This document shows positions 34,566-43,148 of a stretch of 64,000 bases of DNA, piece after piece (the stretch's first letter is position 1; each line of letters opens with the position of its first letter). Origin of the DNA: CADEDH01 sp047974625. Its GTDB lineage: Bacteria; Actinomycetota; Acidimicrobiia; Acidimicrobiales; SZUA-35. The notes beneath the pieces are model-generated. The model worked only from the letters and a program-made list of their open reading frames with translations. It was not told the origin of the DNA and ran no database searches. Where the stretch lies: contig JBKECK010000102.1 in NCBI GenBank assembly GCA_047974625.1, forward strand, positions 1-64,000, written 5' to 3'. The position numbers and the translations under genes are program-made.

Positions 34566-35192
34566 TCAGACCCCGCGGCTGGATCCGTCGAGGGCGGCCA
34601 CGTCGGCGGGATCGCCCTCCCGTTCCACCTCGACCGCCGAACGGCCGTAGCCGAACAGGACCAGCTCCCCCGGTTCGCCCACCAGGGTCACCGACGGGGC
34701 CGCCTTGCGGGCCACCAGCTCCCGATCGTCGCCGCTGCGGAGGACCACACCCACCGGGCTGCGACGGAACAGCATCCGGGCCATGCGCTGCAGGATCTCC
34801 CAGAGCTGCCGGTCGCGGGGGTCGTGGGGCGGCCGGGGCTTCCAGCCGGGGGATCCCCGCCGGACGTCCTCGTGGTGGACGTAGTGCTCGGCGCCGTTGA
34901 CGAGCGCGTCCGCCGCGGGGATGGCGGTGAAGCTCCACACCGGGGGCCCGTCCCGGAACTGCTCGATCATGTCGGGCCAGGCCACGTCGTCGTAGCTGCT
35001 CATGGCGTTGTCGGCGAGGGAGGCCAGGGCGGGTATGAAGATACCGGGAGCCGCCCAAGGCTTCCGTTCCCGGACCAGCAGGTGGGCCAGGAGGTCCCGG
35101 CTGGTCCAGCCCTCGCACAGGGTCGGCACGTTGTCACCGACCTCGGCGAAGGTGTCGCTCAACCCGGCGCGTTCGTCCTTGGCGAGGCTCAT
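34566..35192 (-). CDS. TIGR03085-type DinB-superfamily protein (mycothiol-dependent isomerase-like)
   Basis: The 208-residue protein opens SLAKDERAGLSDTFAEVGDNVPTLCEGWTSRDLLAHLLVRER and later has AEHYVHHEDVRRGSPGW, the His residues of the DinB-fold metal site. This matches the actinobacterial TIGR03085 family related to mycothiol-dependent maleylpyruvate isomerases. It may bind mycothiol or a metal; the reaction is unknown. It ends 5 bases before the cyclase-family gene start, so they likely share a transcript. Confidence 0.82.
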   Translation of the reverse strand: MSLAKDERAGLSDTFAEVGDNVPTLCEGWTSRDLLAHLLVRERKPWAAPGIFIPALASLADNAMSSYDDVAWPDMIEQFRDGPPVWSFTAIPAADALVNGAEHYVHHEDVRRGSPGWKPRPPHDPRDRQLWEILQRMARMLFRRSPVGVVLRSGDDRELVARKAAPSVTLVGEPGELVLFGYGRSAVEVEREGDPADVAALDGSSRGV

Positions 35193-35258
35193 GATCGCAC
35201 GCTAGTCGTACCACACCGGCGGCGCGTGACGGGCGGCGGCAACGGCCGCGGGATGGGA

Positions 35259-36263
35259 TCACCACATGGCGTCATCGCACTGCCGGGCGCCCGTGGTCTC
35301 CACCTGGAAGGTGCCGTGTCCGATCCCGTACCGCTCCTCCAGCAGGGCCCGGGCCTGGTCCAGCACCGCCTTGGGATCGGCCCCCTCGCCGGTGACCAGG
35401 TGGGCCGAGGCGGCCTCCATCTCGGAGGTCAGGGTCCACACGTGCAGATCGTGCACGTCGGCCACCCCGTCGATCTCCCGCAGGGCGGCCCGGAGCTCGA
35501 CGACGTCGATGTGGGCGGGGGCCGACTGCAGCAGGATGCGGACCGCGTTGCCGCCCAGCCGCCAGGTGCGGGGCAGGATCCAGAGGCCGATCGCCGCCCC
35601 GATCAACGGATCCGCCCACCACCAGCCGAACAGGCGGAGCAGGACCGCGGCCAGGATCACCCCGACGGAGCCCAGGGTGTCGGCCAGGACCTCGAGGTAG
35701 GCGGCCTCAACGTTGAGGGACTCCCCGGCCCCCTCCCGCAACAACCAGAAGGCGACCAGGTTGGCGGCCAGGCCGGCGACGGCCACCCAGAGCATCAGCC
35801 CGCTCTCGACATGTGGCTCCTCGCCACCGGTGAGCCGGCGCACGGCCTCGACGAGCACCCAGATCGCCACCCCGAACAGGAGCAGGGCGTTGACGAAGGC
35901 GGCCAGGATCTCGAGCCGGTAGAGGCCGAAGGTGTGCCGGGTCCCGGATCCGGTCCCCCCCGAGACGGCGGCGAAACGGCTGGCCAGCTGGATGGCGACC
36001 AGGGCCATGCCCAGGCCGATGACGTCGGTGAGCATGTGCCCGGCGTCGGATAGGAGGGCCAGGGAACCGGACACCAACCCGGCCGCCGCCTCCACCAGGA
36101 AGAAGCCGGCGATGATGACGAAGGCGGCCAGCAATCGATTGCGGTGCCGGGCCCCGGAACGGGCCAGGGCGGCCCCATGATTGTGACCGTGACCGGAGCT
36201 GTGACCAGAGGTGTTGCCGTGACCAGAGGTGTTGCCGTGACCGGGATCGGGGGGTGGGCTCAT
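35259..36263 (-). CDS. Cation diffusion facilitator (zinc/cobalt exporter)
   Basis: The 334-residue CDF protein has a His-rich N-terminus (GHGNTSGHSSGHGHNHG), six transmembrane segments with SDAGHMLTDVIGLGMAL (metal site HxxxD) and EVLADTLGSVGVI (second HD-type site: LADTLG with D), and a cytosolic domain with DVHDLHVWTLTSEMEAASAHLV. It expels Zn2+ or Co2+ by proton exchange. ATG overlaps the repressor stop by 4 bp. A microrepeat (CCAGAGGTGTTGCCGTGA) encodes the His/Ser tract. Confidence 0.92.
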   Translation of the reverse strand: MSPPPDPGHGNTSGHGNTSGHSSGHGHNHGAALARSGARHRNRLLAAFVIIAGFFLVEAAAGLVSGSLALLSDAGHMLTDVIGLGMALVAIQLASRFAAVSGGTGSGTRHTFGLYRLEILAAFVNALLLFGVAIWVLVEAVRRLTGGEEPHVESGLMLWVAVAGLAANLVAFWLLREGAGESLNVEAAYLEVLADTLGSVGVILAAVLLRLFGWWWADPLIGAAIGLWILPRTWRLGGNAVRILLQSAPAHIDVVELRAALREIDGVADVHDLHVWTLTSEMEAASAHLVTGEGADPKAVLDQARALLEERYGIGHGTFQVETTGARQCDDAMW

Positions 36264-36655
36264 GACGGCTCTCCCTCCGTCGGGTCGCCCGGTCCATGGG
36301 CGATGTGGCGATGCGACATCTCCAGCAGGGTCCGGACATGATCGTCGTCGAGCCGGTAGTGGACGTGGCGACCCTCACGCCGGTTGCGGACCACGCCCGC
36401 GGTGCGCAACAGGCGCAGCGCCTGCGACACCTTGGCCTCCGGCGCGGCCACCGCGGCGGCCAGATCGTGCACGCACAGCTCCCCGGCCCGACCCAGCGCC
36501 ATCAGGATCCGGATCCGGTTCGGGTCCCCCAGGAGCCGGAACAGCTCGGCTAGGCGCACGGCATCGTCGATCCCGGCGTCCACCCGCCCGGCCACTCGGC
36601 CGTCCACCGGCCCGGCCGGATCGTCGCTTCCGAGCACTCGCTCCGATACCTGCAT
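36260..36655 (-). CDS. ArsR/SmtB-family metal-sensing repressor
   Basis: The 131-residue winged helix-turn-helix protein has GDPNRIRILMALGRAGELCVHDLAAAV (helix alpha-3 with ELCVHDLA) and KVSQALRLLRTAGVVRNRREGRHVHYRL (recognition helix and wing). The C-terminal helix DDDHVRTLLEMSHRHIAH has the D/H...H/H spacing of the alpha-5 zinc site in SmtB/CzrA. It should repress its own operon with the CDF exporter until zinc or cobalt binds. The message may be leaderless: a TATCTT lies about 10 bases upstream of ATG and there is no Shine-Dalgarno. Confidence 0.9.
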   Translation of the reverse strand: MQVSERVLGSDDPAGPVDGRVAGRVDAGIDDAVRLAELFRLLGDPNRIRILMALGRAGELCVHDLAAAVAAPEAKVSQALRLLRTAGVVRNRREGRHVHYRLDDDHVRTLLEMSHRHIAHGPGDPTEGEPS

Positions 36656-36700
36656 ACATGTGAAGATAAAGGGTTTGTCCCCCGGGGGTCAACCCCCGTT

Positions 36701-39127
36701 TCAGCCGACGCCGGGGTTCACGGGTGCGTCCCCGGACACCCCGCGCCGCACCAGGTCGGCCACCTCGTCGGGGGAGAACCCCACCCCGGTCAGGATCTCG
36801 AGGGTGTGCTCGCCGAACCAGGGGGCGCGGCGCATCGGGTGCGGGGGGAGCCCGACCATGCGCCAGGTCGGGCCGGTCTGGCGGTAGGGCCGCATCTTCT
36901 CGGCCTCGAGCACCCGGTAGAAACCCCGGTCGTTGAGCTGCGGATCGTCGTACACGGCCAGGGTGTCCGCCACGGCCCCGGCCGGCACCCCCTTCGCCTG
37001 GAGCTCGGCCACCAGCTCACCGGGCGCCCGTCCGGCCGTCCAGGCCCCGATGGCGGCGTCCAGCTCGTCGTGACCGGCCCGACGGCGGTCACGATCCCAG
37101 TCGGCCAGGTCGGGATGACCGATGACCCCGGCCAGGGCCCGCCATTCGGCCTCGGTCCGGGCCCCGATCACCACCCAGGCGTCGTCGCCGGCCGCCGGGT
37201 AGCAGCCGTGGGGGGCGTGGACGGGGTGCCGGTTGCCGTGGTGTACGGGTTCCTCGCCCCGGAGTGAGGCGGCCACGAACGCCGGGCCGGCCAGCAGGGC
37301 GGCGGTTTCCCGCTGGGCGAGGTCGATATGGCACCCCTCACCGGTCCGATCCCGGCGCAGCAGGGCCAGGGCCACCGCGGCGGTGGCGTTGAGGCCACCC
37401 ACCGGATCGCCGTAGGAGACGCCGGTCTTGTAGGGCACACCGTCGTCGCCGTAGCCGGACAGGGACATCAGCCCCGACATCATCTCGATTATCGGACCGA
37501 ACCCGACATGGTCCCTCAGCTCGCCCGACTTCCCGAAGCCGGCCATCGAGACCAGGATGATGTCGTCGCGGGCGGCCCGCAGCACCTCGTAGCCGAGCCC
37601 GAGCTTGTCCAGCACGTCGGCCCGGTAGTTCTCGATGACCACGTCGGCCGTGGTCACCACCCGCAGCAGGGCGGCCCGACCCTCGGGATCGGCCAGATCG
37701 AGGATCAACGACCGCTTCGAGTGGTTGTACTCGTTGAAGTAATAGGCCGAGTTCCAGGGATCGGAGATCTCCGGATCCTGGGGCACCAGGGTGCGGATGT
37801 TGTCCCACGCCGTGGGCGACTCCACCTTGATCACGTCGGCACCGGTCTCCACCATGAGCTTCGTGGCGTAGGGCCCCGCCCACATCATCGTGAGGTCGAC
37901 CACCCGGACCCCCTCGAGCGGCCGCGCCGGGACCGGCTCGGGACGGGCCAACCCGGCGGCCGCCCCCGTCGTCCAGCCCTCGGCCCGCCATCCCTCGTCC
38001 GCTCGGCCTTCGGTGGGGTCCGGCTCGAGCCGGTCCGGACCCCGCCAGCCCAGGCCGGGGAAGGGCCGGCCCGGCATCACCACCTCGTCCGGGCCGGCTC
38101 CGTCGGGCCCCGGCACCCGTACCCGATCGAAGAAGCCCCGCTCGGCGAACGTCGGATCGGACAAGAGCTCCCGCGGGGTGCGGACGGCCCCGAACGGCAC
38201 CCGGTGCTTGGCGCCGAGCTCCAGCAGTTCGTCCTTGGTGTGGTCGGCCATGAACATCATGACGTAGGCCAGCAGCTCGTCGTCGTTGTCCATCCGGGCC
38301 AACGGGTCGGTGAAGCGCGGCTCCCCCTCCACCGGTTCGCCGATGAGGCCGAACAGGGCCGGCACCTGGCGATCCAAGCAGCACACGCCGGCGTACCCGT
38401 CGATGCAGGCGTGCACCCCCCACACCGCCCGGACCGTGTTGCCGGAGCGGACGACAGGTTCCCGGGTCTCGTACTCGCTCATCGGGGCGTACAGCTCGGG
38501 GATCGACGCCGCCTCCTCCTGCAGGGACAGGTCCAGCCAGGCCCCCTGACCGCGGCGCCGGACCCCGACCAAGGCCACCGTGGCGGCGGCGAAGGCCTGC
38601 AGACCCCCGAAGAAGTAGGCCTGGGACCCGCCGGTGATCAGCGGAGCCCGGTGGTCGTCACCGGTCAGGCCCATGATCGGCCCCACCGCGAACTGGACCC
38701 CGGCCGTTGTGCGCCGCCCGGCCCAGGGGCCGGTGGCCCCGAACGGGGTGGCCGTGATCAGGAGTCGACCGGTGGCCGGGCCGAAGTCGCCGGGATCTAT
38801 CCCGAGATGGGACAGTTCGGCGGGCAGGCGGTCGGTGACGATCACGTCGGCCGCCGCGCACCAGCGGGCCGCCGTCGACCCGTCCGGGGCCACCCGCCGG
38901 GCCCCGGCCACCAGGAAGGTGGTCTGGTCACCGTCGAGCCCGTCCACACCGGTGGGCCCCGGGGTACCGCCCGGTGGGGTCACGGCCGGGCCCTCGATCC
39001 GGACCGTGTCGGCCCCGAAACCCCGGAGCATGCGGGCGCAGTACGCGGCCGGGATCCCTCCGGCGATCTCGACCACCCGCAGACCGTCCAGGGGTCCGGG
39101 GGTGATCAACGGGTCAATGTCCACCAT
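36701..39127 (-). CDS. Tandem-fused CaiB/BaiF CoA-transferase (paralogue)
   Basis: This 808-residue paralogue of the fusion at 16849-19413 has a first unit beginning PLDGLRVVEIAGGIPAAYCARMLRGFGADTVRIEGP. The second begins near residue 396 with LEGVRVVDLTMMWAGPYATKLMVETGADVIKVESP. Each half has the Rossmann-like CoA-transferase fold. The N-terminal half has drifted further from the consensus at the CoA loop, hinting that only one half may be active. ATG 39127 (MVDIDPL) was chosen because upstream sequence is low-complexity. It lies beside lipid/steroid-type catabolic genes. Substrates unknown. Confidence 0.87.
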   Translation of the reverse strand: MVDIDPLITPGPLDGLRVVEIAGGIPAAYCARMLRGFGADTVRIEGPAVTPPGGTPGPTGVDGLDGDQTTFLVAGARRVAPDGSTAARWCAAADVIVTDRLPAELSHLGIDPGDFGPATGRLLITATPFGATGPWAGRRTTAGVQFAVGPIMGLTGDDHRAPLITGGSQAYFFGGLQAFAAATVALVGVRRRGQGAWLDLSLQEEAASIPELYAPMSEYETREPVVRSGNTVRAVWGVHACIDGYAGVCCLDRQVPALFGLIGEPVEGEPRFTDPLARMDNDDELLAYVMMFMADHTKDELLELGAKHRVPFGAVRTPRELLSDPTFAERGFFDRVRVPGPDGAGPDEVVMPGRPFPGLGWRGPDRLEPDPTEGRADEGWRAEGWTTGAAAGLARPEPVPARPLEGVRVVDLTMMWAGPYATKLMVETGADVIKVESPTAWDNIRTLVPQDPEISDPWNSAYYFNEYNHSKRSLILDLADPEGRAALLRVVTTADVVIENYRADVLDKLGLGYEVLRAARDDIILVSMAGFGKSGELRDHVGFGPIIEMMSGLMSLSGYGDDGVPYKTGVSYGDPVGGLNATAAVALALLRRDRTGEGCHIDLAQRETAALLAGPAFVAASLRGEEPVHHGNRHPVHAPHGCYPAAGDDAWVVIGARTEAEWRALAGVIGHPDLADWDRDRRRAGHDELDAAIGAWTAGRAPGELVAELQAKGVPAGAVADTLAVYDDPQLNDRGFYRVLEAEKMRPYRQTGPTWRMVGLPPHPMRRAPWFGEHTLEILTGVGFSPDEVADLVRRGVSGDAPVNPGVG

Positions 39128-39198
39128 CCGGTCGAAGCTAGTTGGCGGGCCCGGGCGGGGCGATTCGCCGCCGCCGGTCGGCGGTCCCGGCGCGGACC

Positions 39199-40044
39199 TC
39201 AGTGGGCGGTGGCCGTCCCGCCGTCCACGTTGTAGGACTGACCGGTGATCCACGCCCCCTGGTCGGAACACAGGAACACGGTCATCCAGGCGATGTCCTC
39301 ACCCCGACCGGCCCGGCCCAGGGGCACCCGCTCCCCGATCATCGCCCGCCAGTGCTCACCCCGCTCGGGGGCGTCGATGTCGTCCATGCGGGAGGTGTCG
39401 ATGATGCCGGGACAGATGGCGTTGACCCGCACCTGGTGGCGGGCCATCTCCCGGCTCATCGAGGCGGTCAGGGCCTGGATCCCGGCCTTGCTCGAGGCGT
39501 AGGCCGCGGTGTTCTCCGGCAGCAGCTTGCCGGCGATCGACGACATGTTGACGATCGATCCCCCGCGGCCCCCGTCGATCAGGGCCCGACCGAACGCCCG
39601 GGACATGAGGAAGGTGCCGGTCAGGTTGGTGCCGATCACGTTGGTCCACACATCGACGTCGAGGTCGACGACGGGCCGGCGGTCGTCGCCCCTGGCCGCG
39701 CCGGCGTTGTTGACCACGATGTCGACCCGGCCCATCTCGGCCAGGGTGGTGGCCACGAGATCGTCCACCGCGGCGGGGTCGCGCACGTCGCTCACCACGG
39801 TCAGGGCCCGCCGACCGGTGGCCCGCACCTCCTCGGCCACCGAGTCGATGTCCCGCCAACCGGCCGCCCGCTCGTCGTCCGGAAACCGGTCCGGCGACCG
39901 GCCGGTACCCGTGAGCACGATGTCGCACCCGGCCCGGGCCAGCTCAACCGCCACCGGCCGGCCGATCGACCGCATCCGGCCGGCCCCGGTGACCACCGCG
40001 ACCTTGCCTTGCAGACCGTCCAGCTCGTAGCTCATCGTCATCAC
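39199..40044 (-). CDS. Short-chain dehydrogenase/reductase
   Basis: The 281-residue classical SDR has NAD(P) loop VVTGAGRMRSIG, the VVNNAGAARGDD motif, catalytic SSIAGKLLPENTAAYASSKAG (Ser, YxxxK) and PGIIDTS. It likely oxidises a hydroxyacyl or sterol alcohol. GTG 40044, ATG 40041 and ATG 40035 are all possible, in overlap with the upstream DUF35 stop (TGA 40041-40043). It lies downstream of the thiolase and DUF35 genes on the same strand, forming an operon. Confidence 0.92.
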   Translation of the reverse strand: MMTMSYELDGLQGKVAVVTGAGRMRSIGRPVAVELARAGCDIVLTGTGRSPDRFPDDERAAGWRDIDSVAEEVRATGRRALTVVSDVRDPAAVDDLVATTLAEMGRVDIVVNNAGAARGDDRRPVVDLDVDVWTNVIGTNLTGTFLMSRAFGRALIDGGRGGSIVNMSSIAGKLLPENTAAYASSKAGIQALTASMSREMARHQVRVNAICPGIIDTSRMDDIDAPERGEHWRAMIGERVPLGRAGRGEDIAWMTVFLCSDQGAWITGQSYNVDGGTATAH

Positions 40045-40472
40045 CCTCCGGCCGGCGTGAACCGGGGCAGGGCGGAGCCTTCACCGGTGTCGTGCCACAC
40101 CACCCGCACTCGTTGGTCCACAGTGACCGTGTCGGGGTCGCAGTCGACGATGTTGGTCATCACCCGGGGTCCCTCGTCGAGCTCGACGTAGGCGAGCACG
40201 TAGGGGGCCGACGGGGCCCACCGCCGATCGGGGGTGCGCCGCACGATGGAGAAGCTGTAGACCGTCCCCTCACCAGTGGCCTCGAACCAGGCCAGGTCGA
40301 AGCTCGAGCATTCGGGACAGACCGCCCGGGGCCACCACATGACGGTGCCGCACCCGGTGCACCGTTGGAGCAGGAAACGCCCCTCGGCGGTAGCCGCCCA
40401 GAACGGGGCCGAATCCGGGTTGGGATGTGGAGTCCCGACCGGGAGTTGGGCCGGGGAAGTGGGCTCGGTCAT
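40041..40472 (-). CDS. OB-fold zinc-ribbon (DUF35) protein, thiolase partner
   Basis: The 143-residue protein has an N-terminal zinc ribbon (CTGCGTVMWWPRAVCPEC, CxxC...CxxC) and an OB fold (GEGTVYSFSIVRRTPDR, PYVLAYVELDEGPRVMTNI). DUF35 proteins pair with SCP-x-type thiolases, for example the Ltp2-ChsH2 retro-aldolase of steroid side-chain degradation, and bridge the active site. The stop codon is one base upstream of the SDR starts. Confidence 0.88.
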   Translation of the reverse strand: MTEPTSPAQLPVGTPHPNPDSAPFWAATAEGRFLLQRCTGCGTVMWWPRAVCPECSSFDLAWFEATGEGTVYSFSIVRRTPDRRWAPSAPYVLAYVELDEGPRVMTNIVDCDPDTVTVDQRVRVVWHDTGEGSALPRFTPAGG

Positions 40473-40473
40473 G

Positions 40474-41670
40474 TCAGGCCTCCCGTCCGAGAATGAGCGT
40501 GGCGCTACCCATGCGGGTGGCCAGCGACCCCCCGGTGCCGTGCACCAGGGCGATGTCGCAGTCCGGCACCTGCACCCGGGGGTGGGCCTCCCCCCGGAGC
40601 TGGCGGACCGCTTCGAGGATCTTGGTCATCCCGCCCCGGTTGCCCGGGTGGTTGGAGCAGAGGCCACCACCGTCGGTGTTGAACGGCAGCGGTCCGTCGG
40701 GGGCCACCAGGGCCCCGTCGGACACGAACGCCCCGCCCCGCCCCTTGGGGCAGAAGCCGAGATCCTCGATGGTCTGCAACACCGTGATGGTGAACGAATC
40801 GTAGATGGAGGCGTAGTCGATGTCGGCCGTGGTCACCCCGGCCTCGGCGAAAGCGGCCGGACCCGACCACACCGCGCCGGTGTGGGTCAGGTCGATCCGG
40901 CCGTTGGCCGTGCCCTTCGGGGCCTCGCCGCCGCCGAGTACGGCCACACTCCGGCGATCGAGGTCACGCGCCACCTCGGGCGACACTACCACCACGGCCC
41001 CACCGCCGTCGGTGATGACACAACAGTCCAGCCGGTGCAGGGGATCAGCCACCATCGGCGAGTTAACCACGTCGTCCACGCTGACCACGTCCCGCAGGAG
41101 GGCGTCGGGGTTGTACTGGGCGTGGATGGACGCGGCCACCTTGATCTCCGCCAGCTGTTCGCTGGTGGTGCCGAACTCGTGCATGTGTCGACGGGCGGCC
41201 AGGGCGTAGCCGCCGGGGACGGTCATGCCGTAGTGGCCCTCAAAGTCCGCCTCGGGCCCTCCGGCCCGACCCGAACCGCCCGGTCGGGCGCCTCCGGTGA
41301 GGGGCTTGCCGGCCAGGCTGACCAGGGCTACCGAGCACTTGCCCGCGGCGATGGCCGAGGCGGCGTGGTCGACATGGGCCACGTACGACGAGCCACCCAT
41401 CTCGGTGGAGTCGATCCAGGAGGCCGCGATCCCCAGGTAGTCCATCATCGACAGGGTGCCGAAACCCGGGGAGTCGCCGGCCCCGAAATAGGCGTCCACA
41501 TCGCTCAGGGTGAGGCCGGCGTCAGCCAGAGCCCCGACACAGACCCGGGCGTGGATCTCCATCAGTGATTCGTCCGGGAGTTTCCGACCCGGGTGTTCGT
41601 AGGCCCCGGCGATGAAGGCTCGGCCCCGGATTCCTCGACCTCGGCTCGACGCCGACTGCTGCACGTTCAT
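40474..41670 (-). CDS. SCP-x-type thiolase / lipid-transfer-protein-like acyl-CoA enzyme
   Basis: The 398-residue thiolase-superfamily protein has AFIAGAYEHPGRKLPDESL at the start, ADAGLTLSDVDAYFGAGD, IDSTEMGGSSYVAHVDHAASAIAAG, an EQLAEIKVAASIHAQYNPDAL segment and C-terminal GGGLCSNHPGNRGG, DIALVHGTGGSLATRMGSATLIL. The nucleophilic Cys expected in thiolases is replaced by Ser/Gly-rich MGGSS, a change seen in the Ltp/aldolase-like branch. With DUF35 it could cleave a beta-hydroxyacyl-CoA rather than a beta-ketoacyl-CoA. ATG 41670 (MNVQQSA) is used; longer frames enter the 15-bp repeat. Confidence 0.85.
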   Translation of the reverse strand: MNVQQSASSRGRGIRGRAFIAGAYEHPGRKLPDESLMEIHARVCVGALADAGLTLSDVDAYFGAGDSPGFGTLSMMDYLGIAASWIDSTEMGGSSYVAHVDHAASAIAAGKCSVALVSLAGKPLTGGARPGGSGRAGGPEADFEGHYGMTVPGGYALAARRHMHEFGTTSEQLAEIKVAASIHAQYNPDALLRDVVSVDDVVNSPMVADPLHRLDCCVITDGGGAVVVVSPEVARDLDRRSVAVLGGGEAPKGTANGRIDLTHTGAVWSGPAAFAEAGVTTADIDYASIYDSFTITVLQTIEDLGFCPKGRGGAFVSDGALVAPDGPLPFNTDGGGLCSNHPGNRGGMTKILEAVRQLRGEAHPRVQVPDCDIALVHGTGGSLATRMGSATLILGREA

Positions 41671-41710
41671 GACTCTCGGACGATCCCCACTCGATAAACC
41701 CCCACCCTGT

Positions 41711-41780
41711 TGTTTCGGGCCCACTGTTTCGGGGCCCACTGTTTCGGGGCCCACTGTTTCGGGCCCCACTGTTTCGGGCC
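41711..41780. repeat. 15-bp tandem repeat in thiolase upstream region
   Basis: Five copies of TGTTTCGGGGCCCAC, with small variations, run from 41711 to 41780. They lie in the promoter/leader region of the thiolase operon. Each unit contains GGGCCC. Repeat number could tune promoter spacing or bind a regulator. Confidence 0.85.
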
Positions 41781-41872
41781 GTTCCGGCGCGACGACCGGT
41801 CACCCTACACGGTGGGCCTCGCCGGCTCGAACGGGGGCCGACGGCTGGCCTCGACCCGGGGCCAAAACGCGA

Positions 41873-41904
41873 ACGATCCCGGCTGCAAGAGCAGTCGGGA
41901 TCGT
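41873..41904. terminator. Long hairpin, terminator of the small lipoprotein gene
   Basis: A 14-bp stem (ACGATCCCGGCTGC with GCAGTCGGGATCGT, one G-T pair) has an AAGA loop. It lies 60 bases after the minus-strand lipoprotein gene and before the thiolase repeat tract, isolating the two. Confidence 0.65.
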
Positions 41905-41964
41905 CGATCGGCCGACGGATCGGGCCCCACCGTGTTGGGAGGGCCGGCCGTGGGCCCGGCCGGA

Positions 41965-42228
41965 TCAGGACTCCGTGGTGGTGGTCTCCTCGTCACTGCT
42001 GGAGTCATCGGCCGAGGTGTCCTCGGTGCTGGACTCGTCCTCGGTGCCGGAATCATCGGCCGAGGTGTCCTCGGTGTCCGAGTCGTCAGCGGAGGTGGCG
42101 TCCGAAGACTCGGCCACCGTGGTGGAGGTGTCGTCTTCGGTGGTGTCGCTGTCGTCACCGCAGGCGACGGCACCAACGGAGAGCGCGAGGGTCAGCGCGG
42201 CGGCCGGGGCGAAACGCTTGATCGACAT
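41965..42228 (-). CDS. Small acidic Ser/Thr/Asp-rich lipoprotein
   Basis: The 87-residue protein has a clean signal peptide ending in the lipobox SVGAVAC (Cys 23) and then low-complexity Asp/Ser/Thr/Glu (DDSDTTEDDTSTTVAESS, repeated TSADDS). It should be a surface-anchored acidic tether with no folded domain visible. It may bind cations or act as a spacer; no function can be assigned. Confidence 0.72.
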   Translation of the reverse strand: MSIKRFAPAAALTLALSVGAVACGDDSDTTEDDTSTTVAESSDATSADDSDTEDTSADDSGTEDESSTEDTSADDSSSDEETTTTES

Positions 42229-42258
42229 GAGGCGGTACTCACTTTCGGTCTTGTCGTG

Positions 42259-42274
42259 GGGTCATCGATGACCC
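42259..42274. promoter_or_regulatory. 16-bp perfect palindrome upstream of lipoprotein gene
   Basis: GGGTCATC joined to its reverse complement GATGACCC lies 31 bases before the lipoprotein start on the minus strand. It may be an operator; no regulator is known for it. Confidence 0.35.
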
Positions 42275-42340
42275 GAAGCCAGCGACTCTACCAAGGGCAA
42301 TTCCACCCCAAGCCCCTTCTTCCGCATGTCGTGCCCATTG

Positions 42341-43009
42341 TCACTTTTGTTGGACACCATCAGGAACAGTCGGCTTTTCGGGGCCGGCGACACCCTCCGG
42401 CACGTCGATTCCCAGCTTGACCAGGCGTTCGACCTCCCAGTCCGGACGAATGCTGATCGTCCCGTCCAGGGTGGCCTGGAGATGCTCGCCACCCTCAGCC
42501 CAGACGTGGCAGGTGTTGGTGTTGAGCCGGGTCCGCCGCTTCCGTTCCTCGGGACCAACCGACACCTCGAGGCGTTCGGCTGGGTCCTCGTCCACGGTGG
42601 CCAGGCTCCAGCTGGCCTGGACCGCCACCGGCCCCATGGCCACGAGCAGGGCACCGATATGGGAGCAACCGTTCGGGCCCCCGAACAGCTCTCGGACCCG
42701 TTTCGAATAGCCCCTCGCGATCGAAGTGCCGACCAGCTGCTGGTAGTCCGGCAGGATTCCCCGGCAGTCCGGATAGGGGTGGGTGAGCATGTCCACCTCG
42801 ACCACCTCGATCTCGAACGAGGGCATGACCACGGTCAGGTCGACGACCATGTCGTGGATGATCAGGGGCTCGCCGTCGGTCCGACCCAGGCCCAGCGGCT
42901 TGGTGTCGGTCAGCCGGCCCGACACGACCACCCGGTCTGGGCCGATCATGGTCGCCGAACACTGGTACGAGCGATCGTGGAGGGGGGTCGGCCGCGGTTG
43001 ATCAGTCAC
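42341..43009 (-). CDS. DUF2889 family protein
   Basis: The 222-residue protein has the DUF2889 pattern: RPTPLHDRSYQC at the start, PLIIHDMVVDLTVVMPSFEIEVVEVDM, HPYPDCRGILPDYQQLVGTSIARGYSKRVRELFGGPNGCSHIGALL and a C-terminal TNTCHVWAEGG. His/Cys residues in these motifs are conserved in the family and may bind a metal. Function is unknown. The GTG at 43009 matches the usual start of the family just before PTPLH; an upstream start at 43102 exists. Confidence 0.75.
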   Translation of the reverse strand: MTDQPRPTPLHDRSYQCSATMIGPDRVVVSGRLTDTKPLGLGRTDGEPLIIHDMVVDLTVVMPSFEIEVVEVDMLTHPYPDCRGILPDYQQLVGTSIARGYSKRVRELFGGPNGCSHIGALLVAMGPVAVQASWSLATVDEDPAERLEVSVGPEERKRRTRLNTNTCHVWAEGGEHLQATLDGTISIRPDWEVERLVKLGIDVPEGVAGPEKPTVPDGVQQK

Positions 43010-43148
43010 CCACGTCACCGTAGCTGGGCACCGGGGGCCGGTTCGAAGGCCGGGTGCTCCCATCCACCATTCGGGTGACCCTGAACGAAGTACAACAATC
43101 ACCCGTCGGACGGTTCAGGCCGGACTGTCCAGCACCGATAGACGGCCC

